A DNA stretch of 64,000 nt. Source: Streptomyces antibioticus. Its GTDB lineage: Bacteria; Actinomycetota; Actinomycetes; Streptomycetales; Streptomycetaceae. A program made the position numbers and the translations under genes. Shown one piece after another: positions 29,511 to 40,447 of the stretch (position 1 is its first letter; each line of letters opens with the position of its first letter). The stretch covers positions 779,568 to 843,567 of the forward strand of contig NZ_KQ948424.1 of assembly GCF_001514065.1 (NCBI RefSeq), read 5' to 3'. The notes below the pieces were generated by a model. That model searched no databases. It was not told where the DNA came from and was given only the letters and a program-made list of their open reading frames with translations.

Positions 29511-29819
29511 TTAGAGCTTGATCTCGATGTCGACACCGGCCGGGAGGTCGAGTCGCATCAGAGAGTCAACGGTCTTGGGGGTGGGGTCGAGAATGTCGAT
29601 CAGGCGCTTGTGCGTGCGCATCTCGAAGTGCTCGCGCGAGTCCTTGTACTTGTGCGGCGACTTGATGACGCAGTACACGTTCTTCTCAGTGGGCAGCGGC
29701 ACCGGGCCCGCGACCGACGCACCAGTGCGGGTCACCGTCTCGACGATCTTCTTCGCCGAGGAGTCGATGACCTCGTGGTCGTAGGCCTTGAGCCGGATGC
29801 GGATCTTCTGTCCCGCCAT
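29511..29819 (-). CDS. rpsJ: 30S ribosomal protein uS10 (NusE)
   Basis: A 102-aa protein of the small-subunit head that, as NusE, also couples NusG and transcription to the ribosome. [19 protein letters not shown] and the [10 protein letters not shown] loop are intact. It is the first gene of the S10 operon, about 340 bases downstream of a good promoter, so the mRNA has a long leader. Confidence 0.98.
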   Translation of the reverse strand: MAGQKIRIRLKAYDHEVIDSSAKKIVETVTRTGASVAGPVPLPTEKNVYCVIKSPHKYKDSREHFEMRTHKRLIDILDPTPKTVDSLMRLDLPAGVDIEIKL

Positions 29820-30168
29820 GGCTACTCAGTAGTCCTTTGTCTCGTAACGCTCTGGAACCCGGTGTTCCTGACCCTCGCTCCGACCCACGCGGTCGGGCGT
29901 GTCGCGCTTTCGCTGACACAGATGTCCCTTGTTCGAACATCCCTTGCCTGAGAAAGAGAATCACCGGGTGCCTGGCCGGTGCCGCACCTTGCTTCCCGAA
30001 AGATTCCCGTACGTCCGCCCCAGCGCTGCCGTAGTGGCAGTTAGGGCGACGAGTACTGTGGGACTCGCTTCCGGTCCTCCCGGCGGGAGGCGCGCAGCAT
30101 CAACACTCGACCGAGCAACTCCGACAGTCTGCCATATGGGGTGGGCGGCTGGCCAATCGAAGCCGAGG
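29820..30168 (-). promoter_or_regulatory. S10 operon leader region
   Basis: This non-coding stretch lies between the promoter near 30169-30196 and rpsJ. It contains a TGTTCGAACA palindrome (about 29929-29938) flanked by two CAAGGGA repeats on the minus strand. No ORF of merit is visible, and I cannot identify a specific protein-binding fold by eye. Confidence 0.45.
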
Positions 30169-30196
30169 ATCGTACCCCGGGAGTGACGCAAGTCAA
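30169..30196 (-). promoter_or_regulatory. S10 operon promoter (sigma-HrdB type)
   Basis: On the minus strand, TTGACT (30196-30191) and TACGAT (30174-30169) are spaced by 16 bases, close to the vegetative consensus. The -35 overlaps the stop codon of the preceding gene (30193-30195). Transcription would begin near 30162. Confidence 0.7.
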
Positions 30197-30834
30197 ACAA
30201 GGGGGGCGATCAGATCCTCCAACGCATGGGCGTACGCCCTGCGCGCCGCCTTCTCCCCCTGCGGTGCCGGTACGTCGGGGCGCAGCACGTTCGGCAGGAA
30301 GGCGACCCGCCACATCCGGAACGTGTCCCCCAGCCCCTGTTCGGCATCGCCTCCCAGCAGCGCACGGGCCCCGCGTACGACGCCGGCGACAAGACCCGAC
30401 GCTTCTTCCGGACCGGGTCCCCGCAGAACCGCCGTACCCACCAGGGCGTTCATGAGGACGGCCGACTGGAGGTCGCCCCCCATGCGCAGCATGCGCCGCA
30501 GCACCACGGGGTCGTCCGTGTCGGGCGGGTAGCCCTCGATGCAGCCGGAGTACATCATCAGGTACTCCGGCGTCACCTCGCGGCCCGTGTTCCATCCGCC
30601 CTGCCGCTCGAAGATGGACATGCTGTCAGCGGAGAAGTCGCCGATGACGCGCACCGATTCCAGAATGCCGTCCAGCTCCCCCCGCCGGGCGGCCACGAAG
30701 CCCTCGAGGGAGACGTCCCCGAGCGACTGCTCCCCCGACGCGGCGACCGCGCCCAGTTCGAGGACTCCCCACAGCGGCGCGAACACGTCGTACGCGAGTC
30801 CCGACTCGGATACCGGCGCAAATCTCTCCGTCAT
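30193..30834 (-). CDS. hypothetical protein, candidate immunity protein for the RHS toxin
   Basis: A 213-aa, mostly helical, acidic protein with no signal peptide or membrane helix. I do not recognise the family. It begins 18 bases after the stop of the RHS toxin gene on the same strand, with GTGAGG 8 bases before its ATG. Position immediately after a polymorphic toxin tip is the standard place for the cognate immunity gene. Function is therefore inferred from context only. Confidence 0.6.
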   Translation of the reverse strand: MTERFAPVSESGLAYDVFAPLWGVLELGAVAASGEQSLGDVSLEGFVAARRGELDGILESVRVIGDFSADSMSIFERQGGWNTGREVTPEYLMMYSGCIEGYPPDTDDPVVLRRMLRMGGDLQSAVLMNALVGTAVLRGPGPEEASGLVAGVVRGARALLGGDAEQGLGDTFRMWRVAFLPNVLRPDVPAPQGEKAARRAYAHALEDLIAPLV

Positions 30835-30852
30835 GCCAAGTACCTCACTTTT

Positions 30853-33800
30853 TCACCACAGGCCGGCAAAGAATTTCCCGGTGGCCTCTCGGGTCGGGAG
30901 AATTTCGGTGATTCCATTGTTCAGGATTTCCAACCCTTCGGGAGTGTTCACGAAGAACTCTGGTTGATTGTGGTTCGGGCCGCCCAGCTGGAAGATGGAC
31001 TCCGCGAATTCCTTCGGCACCTTGACGCGCACCATGTGCCCGTCCCGACCGTACGCCGTCGCAGCCCTGGTGAAGTCGTCCGTCAGGTACACACCGGCGT
31101 TCGGGGTGCCCGCCCGCTTCGCCTCCTCGGATATGTTCAGCGCGAACTGCGTCCCCTGCCAGTTGTCCGACCCGTGGTAGAGGATCTGGTACGGGGAAAG
31201 ACCGAAGGGATCGATCCGGCGGTACGGATTGGGCACATATCCGTAGGGATTCGGTGCCGGTTCCAGTCCGAGCGGATCGACGGAGCAATACCGGGCGGTC
31301 TCCGGATCGTAATAGCGGTGGTAATTGTAGTGGAGCCCTGATTCGGGATCGTGGTACTGCCCGGGGAACCGCAGGGGTGTATGGGCCGTGCTGTCGGCCT
31401 GCCAGGTGGTGAGGCCCCAGAGGGTTCTGCGGGAGCGCCAGGTGATGTCTCCGCTCACGTCGACGAGTTCCGTGGGCGTACCGACCAGGTCCGTGACGAT
31501 CGCGAAGAATCGGGAGTCGATCTCCTCCTGGGTGGCCCGGTCGGTGAGACGTTCGGTCTGAGCCACCGGGTACAGGCCGTCGTGGTCCCAGGTGAGGGTC
31601 ACGGGGTGGGGAAGAGTGGAGGCGGTGGTGGTCTGCTCGGCGAGGTTGAAGCCGTCCCACGTGAAGAGGGTCTCCTCCACCACCGTCGTACCGTCTCCGG
31701 CAAGGCGCTGCTTGGCCGTTCGGCGGCCGAAGGGGTCATAGAGATAGCGCCACACCGTCCCGTCGGGCGTGGTCACCGACGTGAGACGGTCCTCAGCGTC
31801 CCAGGTGTAACGCCAGACGTCGGGCGTCCGCGACAGCCGGGTCTTCCGGCGCGTCACGATCCGCCCCGCCGCGTCGTACTCGTAGCGGACGGAACCAGCG
31901 TGCACGAGCCGGTTGCCCGCGTAGCCGCGGTCGCCCTGTGTCTCCCGGCCCGGGTGGCGGCCGGGCCACACCGCCTGCACCTGGTTGCCCGCCGAGTCGT
32001 AGGCGTACGTCTCGGTCCAGTCGCGGGCGCTGACCTCGGTCACCCGGCCGACGGCGTCGAGGGTCATGCCGATCTCGCCCCGCAGCGGATCGTCGATGCC
32101 GACGAGTGCGTCGTCCGGCCGGAAGGCGTAGGCGCGACGCTGCACCGTGCCCCGCGCGTCGGTCACCGTCTGGTCCGTGGGGCGGCCCGCGGTGTCCCAG
32201 CTCTGGGAAAGGCGGAGAGAACCGTCCACCAGGCGGGAGATCTCACGGCCGCCGGCGTCGTGGCTGAAGTCGAGGACGTGATCGGAGGTACGCAGGGAGG
32301 TGGTGTTGCCCGAGGCGTCGTAGCCGTAGACGGCGCGGGCGCCGACGGGCGTCGTCCGTTCGACGCGCCGCCCCGTGGCGTCGTAGCGGAAGGAGAGCCT
32401 GCGGCCGTTCACCGTCTCCGCGACGGTCCTGCCGCTCGCGTCCCGCTCCCAGAGCATCTCGCAGTCGACGCTCGCAGCGCGCAGCCGCCGCCCCACATTG
32501 TCGTAGGCGTACGAGGTGACCGCGCCGTCCACGCTCTTGGAGACCAGCCGGCCCATGACGTCGTACCCGTAGGTGACCGACTGCCCCAGCGGGTTGGTGC
32601 GGGCCACCGCGCGCCCCGCGGCGTCGCGGCGGTAGGTGACCCTGCGGCCGTCGAAATCGGTCTCCGCGATCAGTCGGCCGACCGGGTCGTAGGTGTACTC
32701 CCACGTCAGGCCTTGCGGGGCGGTGACCTTGGTCAGGCGCAGCGAGGGATCGTACGCGAACTCGTAGCGGGCCCCGTCCGGCTGGGTGCGCGCGATCAGC
32801 AGGTCGAAGTGGGTGTATTCGTACGTCGTGACACCGCCCGCCGCGTCCGTGTGCCGGACGCGGTTGCCTTCGCCGTCGTACTCCCACGACTGTTCCGCCC
32901 CGTCCGGTCCCTGGACCCGGGCGAGCTGTCCCTCCACGGTCCACCAGCGCCGGGTCCGTGCTCCCAGCGCGTCGACGACCAGGTCGACCCGGCCGAAGGC
33001 GTCGCGGTGCGCGGTCCTGCGATGGCCCAGGGGGTCGGTCATCTCGACGGCCAGCCCGGCGGCATCGCAGCACACCAGCGTGGTGGCGCCGAGGGCGTCG
33101 ATGACGCTCGTCAGCCGGCCGGCCGCGTCGTAGGTGAAGCGGGTCGTGGCGCCGGACGCGTCCGTTTCGGTCGTGCGGTTGCCGCGCTCGTCGTAGCCGA
33201 ACCGCCGGCTCGATCCATCGGGCAGCGTGAGTGCCGTGGGGAGCCCGAGGTCGTTGTACGCGATGCGGGTCACCGTTCCGTCGGGGTGCGCGACGGTGTG
33301 GGGGCGACCGGTCACGTCGTTGGTGTAGGCGGTGGTGTGCCCCAGTGCGTCCGTCGAGGACACGACGTGGTGATGGATGTCGTACGTGGTGCGGGTGACG
33401 CCACCGCATGCGTCGATCTCGGCGACGACCTGGCAGGCCTCGTTGATCACGAATCGGCTGGCGGCGCCTTCGGCGGTGGTGAGGGTGGTGACACGGCAGC
33501 CGGGCCAGTCGGAGTCGGTGCCCTCGTAGTCAAGAGTGAGGGCGATGTGACCGGCCTCGCCGCCTTCGGCGATGCAACGGTCCTGCTCGTCGTAGGTGTA
33601 GGAGTAGCTGCGACGGTTGGTGTCGGTCCAGGAGGTGACGCGCAACCGCCCGTCGTACGTGAACTTCAGCGGCAGTCCGGAGGAGTTGATCACCTCGGTG
33701 AGGTTGCCGTCGGTGTAGCCGTAACGCTTGATGACGACGTCCGAGCCGTCCTCGGCCGCACCGGCAAGGCTCAGCGCGGTGACCCGGCCCTCGTCCGTGA

Positions 33801-35388
33801 CGATCTTGAGGTGGTAGCCCCCGGAGTGCCGGATGCCTGTCGGGGCGCCCTGCTCGTTGTAGTCGAAAGTGATCGTGTGGCCGTTGCGGTCGGATATCCG
33901 CTCCAGCAGCGCCAGCCCGCCGGAGGGCGGCATGAAGCGGCGGGTGTGCCCGGTCAACGGGTCACTGACCGTGTACCCGCCGCTTGCCGAGCGGGTCAGC
34001 GGCCAGCGCGGGCCGGTCTCCGGGAGCACCGGTGAGTCCACCGCGTCCGGGTGCGGATAGGCGAGGAGCAGCCCGTCCTCGGTGACGAACACGACACCTT
34101 CGGCATCGACCTCCAGTCTCTGGTCCACCGTGGAGGACCAGGACGGGCCGAACCACCAGCCCGTCGCGTACCCCGACTCCACGCGGCGCACGAAAGCGAG
34201 CGGAAGGAGTCCTGGAAGCTCCGTGTCGACCAGCGGCAGGAACATCTTGCCGGTGGCCATGTCGACCGGGTCACTGCCACCGCGGCGAACCACGCCCGCA
34301 AGACGGTCGAACGCGCCCTTGGCCCCATTGGCGAGCATGCCCCGAGCGCTCTTGCCCAGCCCGCGGACCGCCAGGCTCATGCCCTTCAGACCACCCTTGA
34401 GACCCTTCATCGCCGCCAGACCACCCTTGAGCCCCTTGGCAAGCCCTCCAAGGGTGGTAAGCCCCTTCATGCCGGGTATGCAGTCCAGCGCCGCCAGGCC
34501 CACATCCCACAGAGAGGCCTGGCCTTTTGAATATTTGTAGAGCGTGTCGGCGAGCACAACGAGGGCTGCGATGAGCACGATCGCCCCGAGGATCGGCCCG
34601 CCGATGATCATCGCGATGACACCGACGACGGCAACGACGATCTTGCAGACGGCGACGATGTTGTCCCAGTTGTCCGTGAACCAGTCGCCGACCTCCTCCC
34701 ACCACGACCGGTTCTGAATACCGGCGTCGGACGCCTCGTCGATCTTCGACTTCGCGGTGTGCGCGGCCTCCTCACGCATCTTGCGCGCGTCCTCGGCCAT
34801 CTTCTTCGCCGCGGCCAGCGCACCCTGGGCGCTGTCGACGTCCGACTGGGCACTGGTCTGGGCGGACTTGGCGTGCTGGGCATCGCGGGTGGCGGCCCGG
34901 ACCTTGCCCTCGTCGGGCTTGTCGCCGCCCGACTTGCTGCCGGTCGGGTCGTCCTTGTACTTGTCGGCTTCCTTGTTCGCCCGCGTCACCCACGAATCGG
35001 CCGATGCAAGGCGGGAGTTGGCGGAGGACAGATCGCTCTGGGCCTCCCGCCCCTTGGCGAGGGCCCGGTCGGCGAGCGCCTGGGCCCGCTCCAGCTTCGG
35101 CCAGAAGTCCGCCAGCGCGTCGCCGCACAAGTCATAGGACTTCTTCAGCTTCTTCAAGTTCTTCGGGACGTCCCCGAACTCGTCCTTGAAGACCTCCGCC
35201 GACTTGCCCGCCCACTCCAGCAGGGTGTCCTCACCCGCCATGCCATTGACCAGACGGAGAGCGTCCGAGACGTCGTCGGCGAAGTCGTGGAGTGTCTTGG
35301 CCAGAAGCTTGATCCGGTCCGGATCACCCGGCGTCGGATCCTTCTCCAGATCCAGGACATGCCAGTCTGTGGGCCGATGCCCCGCCAT
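30853..35388 (-). CDS. RHS-repeat polymorphic toxin with ADP-ribosyltransferase-like C-terminal domain
   Basis: A 1511-aa protein. Residues 1-130 are helical and resemble the N-terminal part of WXG/T7SS-exported proteins, with a coiled coil to about 225. Two hydrophobic helices follow (about 240-285). A DUF6531-like entry (DPVDMATGKMFLPL) starts near 373, and many YD repeats run from about 450 to 1320. The RHS core ends with YDPETARYCSVDPLGL and DPFGL at 1393-1397. The last 114 residues are the variable tip: YHGS (His1405), GVYLTDD (Tyr1434) and NQPEFFV (Glu1477) fit an H-Y-E ADP-ribosyltransferase arrangement. The ATG follows a GGGGG run. The toxin class is inference from motifs. Confidence 0.85.
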   Translation of the reverse strand: MAGHRPTDWHVLDLEKDPTPGDPDRIKLLAKTLHDFADDVSDALRLVNGMAGEDTLLEWAGKSAEVFKDEFGDVPKNLKKLKKSYDLCGDALADFWPKLERAQALADRALAKGREAQSDLSSANSRLASADSWVTRANKEADKYKDDPTGSKSGGDKPDEGKVRAATRDAQHAKSAQTSAQSDVDSAQGALAAAKKMAEDARKMREEAAHTAKSKIDEASDAGIQNRSWWEEVGDWFTDNWDNIVAVCKIVVAVVGVIAMIIGGPILGAIVLIAALVVLADTLYKYSKGQASLWDVGLAALDCIPGMKGLTTLGGLAKGLKGGLAAMKGLKGGLKGMSLAVRGLGKSARGMLANGAKGAFDRLAGVVRRGGSDPVDMATGKMFLPLVDTELPGLLPLAFVRRVESGYATGWWFGPSWSSTVDQRLEVDAEGVVFVTEDGLLLAYPHPDAVDSPVLPETGPRWPLTRSASGGYTVSDPLTGHTRRFMPPSGGLALLERISDRNGHTITFDYNEQGAPTGIRHSGGYHLKIVTDEGRVTALSLAGAAEDGSDVVIKRYGYTDGNLTEVINSSGLPLKFTYDGRLRVTSWTDTNRRSYSYTYDEQDRCIAEGGEAGHIALTLDYEGTDSDWPGCRVTTLTTAEGAASRFVINEACQVVAEIDACGGVTRTTYDIHHHVVSSTDALGHTTAYTNDVTGRPHTVAHPDGTVTRIAYNDLGLPTALTLPDGSSRRFGYDERGNRTTETDASGATTRFTYDAAGRLTSVIDALGATTLVCCDAAGLAVEMTDPLGHRRTAHRDAFGRVDLVVDALGARTRRWWTVEGQLARVQGPDGAEQSWEYDGEGNRVRHTDAAGGVTTYEYTHFDLLIARTQPDGARYEFAYDPSLRLTKVTAPQGLTWEYTYDPVGRLIAETDFDGRRVTYRRDAAGRAVARTNPLGQSVTYGYDVMGRLVSKSVDGAVTSYAYDNVGRRLRAASVDCEMLWERDASGRTVAETVNGRRLSFRYDATGRRVERTTPVGARAVYGYDASGNTTSLRTSDHVLDFSHDAGGREISRLVDGSLRLSQSWDTAGRPTDQTVTDARGTVQRRAYAFRPDDALVGIDDPLRGEIGMTLDAVGRVTEVSARDWTETYAYDSAGNQVQAVWPGRHPGRETQGDRGYAGNRLVHAGSVRYEYDAAGRIVTRRKTRLSRTPDVWRYTWDAEDRLTSVTTPDGTVWRYLYDPFGRRTAKQRLAGDGTTVVEETLFTWDGFNLAEQTTTASTLPHPVTLTWDHDGLYPVAQTERLTDRATQEEIDSRFFAIVTDLVGTPTELVDVSGDITWRSRRTLWGLTTWQADSTAHTPLRFPGQYHDPESGLHYNYHRYYDPETARYCSVDPLGLEPAPNPYGYVPNPYRRIDPFGLSPYQILYHGSDNWQGTQFALNISEEAKRAGTPNAGVYLTDDFTRAATAYGRDGHMVRVKVPKEFAESIFQLGGPNHNQPEFFVNTPEGLEILNNGITEILPTREATGKFFAGLW

Positions 35389-35513
35389 ACCGCAACCCCC
35401 GTCACGCGCGCATCGTCAACATCCGTATGCACACGCGAACTTACCCGGAACGGCCGTTCGGAGAAAAGGTCAGCCAACCGACCGGCGGGTCGGCCTTCGG
35501 CGGGTCCAGGTGA

Positions 35514-35813
35514 ATGTCAATCACCGAGCAATGGTCTCTCCAGGTCGTGGCCGTACGCCCGGAACCCCGTCCTGCCGTACTGCTGCAGGTCCGCCGCCAT
35601 GTGGCACATGCGCCGGATCACGGGCGGTTCATCGAGCCCTTCCCCATGGCCTGCCCGGAGTGCGGCGCATCCGTGAAGCCTCTGCTCACCATCGACGGCT
35701 ACGAATGCGGCGGCGGCAGCAGAAGCTGGTGGCCGGGCGACGACACCGCATCAGCGCGCCCCACCCACCTCAACACCGGCCGCGACCACGCACACCAGCG
35801 GCGCATCCAGTGA
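35514..35813 (+). CDS. small hypothetical protein with zinc-ribbon-like cysteines
   Basis: A 99-aa frame with GC-rich third positions and a possible GGCGGG ribosome site 9 bases before ATG. It contains ACPECGAS and GYECGGG, which look like half of a zinc ribbon. I do not recognise it. It lies alone between the RHS toxin and tuf and converges with the small membrane gene downstream, overlapping it by 44 bases. It could be a fragment. Confidence 0.4.
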   Translation: MSITEQWSLQVVAVRPEPRPAVLLQVRRHVAHAPDHGRFIEPFPMACPECGASVKPLLTIDGYECGGGSRSWWPGDDTASARPTHLNTGRDHAHQRRIQ

Positions 35814-36045
35814 GCCCGACCGAACGCCTCACGGCCCCCCCGACCCCCGAAACCCCCTCCACCACCTGCCCCACCACATCCAGGACCTCCCGCCCGAACG
35901 CCGTCGGCGCGATCAACACCCCGAACACCAGCGCAAGCCCCACCGTCACACCCTGATCGGACCGGCTCCGCGCATGCACCGTCCGCCGCAACCGCAGCAC
36001 GAGGATGACGGCCAGCAACACCGCCACATCGACCGTCAGCATCAT
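35770..36045 (-). CDS. small hypothetical membrane protein
   Basis: A 91-aa protein starting MMLTVDVAVLLAVILVLRLRR, with a first membrane helix, a charged loop (HARSRSDQG) and a second helix (VTVGLALVFGVLIAPTAF), then a Gly/Val/Arg tail. GGAGGGA lies 8 bases before the first ATG, a very good ribosome site. Small two-helix proteins of this kind are common on actinomycete conjugative elements, but nothing else of such an element is present. Function unknown. Confidence 0.5.
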   Translation of the reverse strand: MMLTVDVAVLLAVILVLRLRRTVHARSRSDQGVTVGLALVFGVLIAPTAFGREVLDVVGQVVEGVSGVGGAVRRSVGLTGCAAGVRGRGRC

Positions 36046-36399
36046 CGGGCGAGTCCCTCCGTCGACGAGAAGTCCGCTGAACCCGAGCCATGGGCGACAA
36101 GCACGGTACGCACCCCGCCTAGCGCCTGACTGGGCACCGACTCGGCCCCGACTCGGCCCTGACAAGACTGCTCAAAAGCCCTTGCCACACCCCGGCGCCC
36201 GTCCCATGATCACGCCCACGTACAAGCGAAGACGCGCCCTCGGCGCCTACCTCGGCACGCTGCTCGCCGCCGTCCTGCTCCCCGGCATACGGCCGATCGA
36301 CGACAACGTGGCCTGGGCGGCGCTGCTGCCCGCCCTCGTCTTCCTCATCGTGAACGCAGCCGGCACCCGACGCCGCCGCGTAGACGCCCAGGAACGCGA

Positions 36400-36435
36400 A
36401 AGGGGCCCGTACGACCTAAGTCGTACGGGCCCCTT
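36400..36435. terminator. tuf terminator
   Basis: A perfect 16-bp stem (36400-36415 with 36420-36435) closes a CTAA loop 37 bases after the tuf stop. It is symmetric enough to act on either strand. Confidence 0.8.
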
Positions 36436-36471
36436 CACAGAGACCTACCGGTCAGCCCTGTCGGGCCAAGA

Positions 36472-37665
<1,194 letters not shown>

Positions 37666-37736
37666 TGGGTCCTCCTGTGGAGTGGTTCTGGTACGCCTTA
37701 CTCATCGGCGCCAGGTGATCTTTGCTGGGATGCCGC

Positions 37737-37773
37737 CCGCCGGGGTTCTCCCGTGCCGGGCGATCCCCGGCGG
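37737..37773 (-). promoter_or_regulatory. fusA-tuf intergenic hairpin
   Basis: CCGCCGGGG (37737-37745) and CCCCGGCGG (37765-37773) form a 9-bp stem with a 19-base loop just downstream of a TTGACA sequence. It may be part of a tuf-specific leader. Confidence 0.4.
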
Positions 37774-37808
37774 TCGGTGTCAAGCCTAAAGCGTGTAACG
37801 GGAGTGTG

Positions 37809-39935
37809 TTACTCGCCCTTGGCCTTCGCGATGATCTCCTCGGCGACGTTCCGCGGAACCTCGGCGTAGGAGTCGAACTGCATGGAGTAGCTCGCACGGC
37901 CGGACGTCTTGCTGCGCAGGTCGCCGACGTAGCCGAACATCTCCGAGAGGGGCACGAGGCCCTTCACGACGCGGGCACCCGCCCGCTCCTCCATGGCCTG
38001 GATCTGGCCACGGCGGGAGTTGATGTCGCCGATGACCTCACCCATGTAGTCCTCGGGCGTGGTGACCTCGACGGCCATCATCGGCTCAAGGAGCACGGGG
38101 GACGCCTTGCGCGCGGCCTCCTTGAAGGCCTGCGAACCGGCGATCTTGAACGCGAGCTCGGAGGAGTCGACCTCGTGGTAGGCACCGTCGAGAAGCGTGA
38201 CGCGGACGCCCGTCATCTCGTACCCGGCGAGGATGCCGAACTGCATGGCCTCCTGCGCACCGGCGTCCACCGAAGGGATGTACTCCTTCGGGATACGGCC
38301 ACCGGTCACCTTGTTCACGAACTCGTACGAGGCGTCGCCGCCCTCGATCGGCTCGATCGCGATCTGCACCTTGGCGAACTGGCCGGTACCACCAGTCTGC
38401 TTCTTGTGCGTGTAGTCGACGCGCTCGACGGCCTTGCGGATCGTCTCGCGGTAGGCGACCTGCGGCTTGCCGACGTTGGCCTCGACCTTGAACTCACGGC
38501 GCATACGGTCGACCAGCACCTCGAGGTGCAGCTCGCCCATACCACCGATGATGGTCTGGCCCGTCTCCTCGTCCGAGTGGACCTGGAACGACGGGTCCTC
38601 CTCGGCCAGGCGCTGGATCGCGACGCCCAGCTTCTCCTGGTCGCCCTTCGACTTGGGCTCGATGGCGACCTGGATGACCGGCGCCGGGAAGTCCATGGAC
38701 TCCAGGATCACCGGCTGCTTGTCGTCGGACAGCGTCTCACCGGTGGTGGTCTGCTTCAGGCCCATGACGGCGACGATGTCGCCGGCGCCCACCGACTCGA
38801 TCTCCTCACGCTTGTTCGCGTGCATGCGGTAGATCTTGCCGATGCGCTCCTTCTTGCCCTTGACGGAGTTCAGCACGGCGGTGCCGGACTCCAGGCGACC
38901 GGAGTAGATCCGGACGAAGGTGAGCTTGCCGAGGTGCGGGTCGCTCATGATCTTGAACGCCAGCGCCGAGAGGGGCTCCTCGTCGGACGGCTTGCGCTTG
39001 ACGACGACCTCGGGGTCCTTCACGTCGTGGCCCTCGATGGCCTCGACGTCAAGCGGGGTCGGCAGGTAGCGCACGACCGCGTCGAGCAGGGGCTGGACGC
39101 CCTTGTTCTTGAACGCGGTGCCGCAGAACACCGGGGTGACCGTGGTGTCCTTCGACTTGCCGGAGGCGATGGTGATACGACGGATCGCGGCGTACAGCTG
39201 CTCCACGGAAGGCTCCTCGCCCTCCAGGTACAGCTCCATGATCTCTTCGTCGTTCTCGGCGACGGCCTCGATGAGCTTGCCGCGGTACTCCTCGGCAGCC
39301 TCGGTGTGCGTGGCCGGGATGTCGACGACGTCGTACATCTCGCCCTTGGCGGCCTCGGCGGACCAGACCAGGGCCTTCATCGTCACGAGGTCGACGACGC
39401 CCTTGAAGTCGGCCTCGGCGCCGATCGGGAGCTGCATGACGAGCGGCTGGGCGCCCAGGCGGTCCGAGATCATGTCCACGCAGCGGTGGAACTCGGCGCC
39501 GGTACGGTCCAGCTTGTTGACGAAGCAGATGCGGGGCACGCCGTAACGGTCGGCCTGACGCCACACCGTCTCCGACTGCGGCTCCACGCCGGCAACGCCG
39601 TCGAACACCGTCACGGCGCCGTCGAGGACGCGGAGCGAACGCTCCACCTCGACGGTGAAGTCGACGTGACCCGGGGTGTCGATGATGTTGATGGTGTGGT
39701 CGACGCCCTCAAGCGGCCAGTGACAGGTGGTGGCAGCAGAGGTGATCGTGATGCCACGCTCCTGCTCCTGCTCCATCCAGTCCATGGTGGCGGCGCCGTC
39801 GTGGACCTCACCGATCTTGTACGAAACGCCGGTGTAGAACAGGATCCGCTCGGTGGTGGTCGTCTTGCCCGCGTCGATGTGGGCCATGATCCCGATGTTG
39901 CGGACCCTGGCCAGGTCAAGCGAAGTGGTAGCCAT
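37809..39935 (-). CDS. fusA: elongation factor EF-G
   Basis: A 708-aa translocation GTPase. AHIDAGKTT at 18-26, DTPGHVDF, and [10 protein letters not shown] are the G motifs; the five-domain architecture is complete and the C-terminus ends [16 protein letters not shown], as usual. It follows rpsG by 39 bases in the str operon. Confidence 0.98.
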   Translation of the reverse strand: MATTSLDLARVRNIGIMAHIDAGKTTTTERILFYTGVSYKIGEVHDGAATMDWMEQEQERGITITSAATTCHWPLEGVDHTINIIDTPGHVDFTVEVERSLRVLDGAVTVFDGVAGVEPQSETVWRQADRYGVPRICFVNKLDRTGAEFHRCVDMISDRLGAQPLVMQLPIGAEADFKGVVDLVTMKALVWSAEAAKGEMYDVVDIPATHTEAAEEYRGKLIEAVAENDEEIMELYLEGEEPSVEQLYAAIRRITIASGKSKDTTVTPVFCGTAFKNKGVQPLLDAVVRYLPTPLDVEAIEGHDVKDPEVVVKRKPSDEEPLSALAFKIMSDPHLGKLTFVRIYSGRLESGTAVLNSVKGKKERIGKIYRMHANKREEIESVGAGDIVAVMGLKQTTTGETLSDDKQPVILESMDFPAPVIQVAIEPKSKGDQEKLGVAIQRLAEEDPSFQVHSDEETGQTIIGGMGELHLEVLVDRMRREFKVEANVGKPQVAYRETIRKAVERVDYTHKKQTGGTGQFAKVQIAIEPIEGGDASYEFVNKVTGGRIPKEYIPSVDAGAQEAMQFGILAGYEMTGVRVTLLDGAYHEVDSSELAFKIAGSQAFKEAARKASPVLLEPMMAVEVTTPEDYMGEVIGDINSRRGQIQAMEERAGARVVKGLVPLSEMFGYVGDLRSKTSGRASYSMQFDSYAEVPRNVAEEIIAKAKGE

Positions 39936-39974
39936 AAGGCTTCAGTCTTCTCTCGGTCTCGATGTGGACTGCGA

Positions 39975-40445
39975 CTACCAGCGGTAGTGCGCGAAGGCCT
40001 TGTTGGACTCGGCCATCTTGTGCGTGTCCTCGCGCTTCTTGACGGCCGCACCGAGGCCGTTCGAAGCGTCGAGAAGCTCGTTGAGCAGACGCTCGGTCAT
40101 GGTCTTCTCGCGACGGGCGCGGGAGTAACCGACCAGCCAGCGCAGCGCGAGCGTGTTGGCACGACCGGGCTTGACCTCGATCGGAACCTGGTACGTCGCA
40201 CCGCCGACACGGCGGGACTTGACCTCGAGGGTCGGCTTGATGTTCTCCAGCGCGCGCTTCAGCGTGATGATCGGGTCGTTGCCCGTCTTCTCGCGGAGGC
40301 CTTCCATGGCGCCGTAGACGATGCGCTCAGCGGTGGAGCGCTTGCCGTTCAGCAGCACCTTGTTGATGAGCGACGTGACAAGAGGAGAACCGTAGACCGG
40401 GTCGATGATGACCGGGCGCTTCGGGGCGGGGCCCTTACGAGGCAT
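39975..40445 (-). CDS. rpsG: 30S ribosomal protein uS7
   Basis: A 156-aa primary 16S-binding head protein. [31 protein letters not shown] and a basic C-terminus ending AFAHYRW are conserved. In E. coli, uS7 represses the str operon translationally. It starts 2 bases after rpsL. Confidence 0.97.
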   Translation of the reverse strand: MPRKGPAPKRPVIIDPVYGSPLVTSLINKVLLNGKRSTAERIVYGAMEGLREKTGNDPIITLKRALENIKPTLEVKSRRVGGATYQVPIEVKPGRANTLALRWLVGYSRARREKTMTERLLNELLDASNGLGAAVKKREDTHKMAESNKAFAHYRW

Positions 40446-40447
40446 TC

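Noticed and set aside
31700-34000. Repeated sequence units considered as a tandem DNA repeat
   Set aside because: They correspond to diverged YD repeats of the RHS protein, explained by the gene.
31351-34035. An 894-aa plus-strand frame opposite the RHS gene
   Set aside because: Shadow of the RHS repeats; composition is not protein-like.
30193-36471. Integrative element between rpsJ and tuf
   Set aside because: No integrase, transposase, tRNA end or flanking direct repeat is visible, so I describe it only as an accessory interval.
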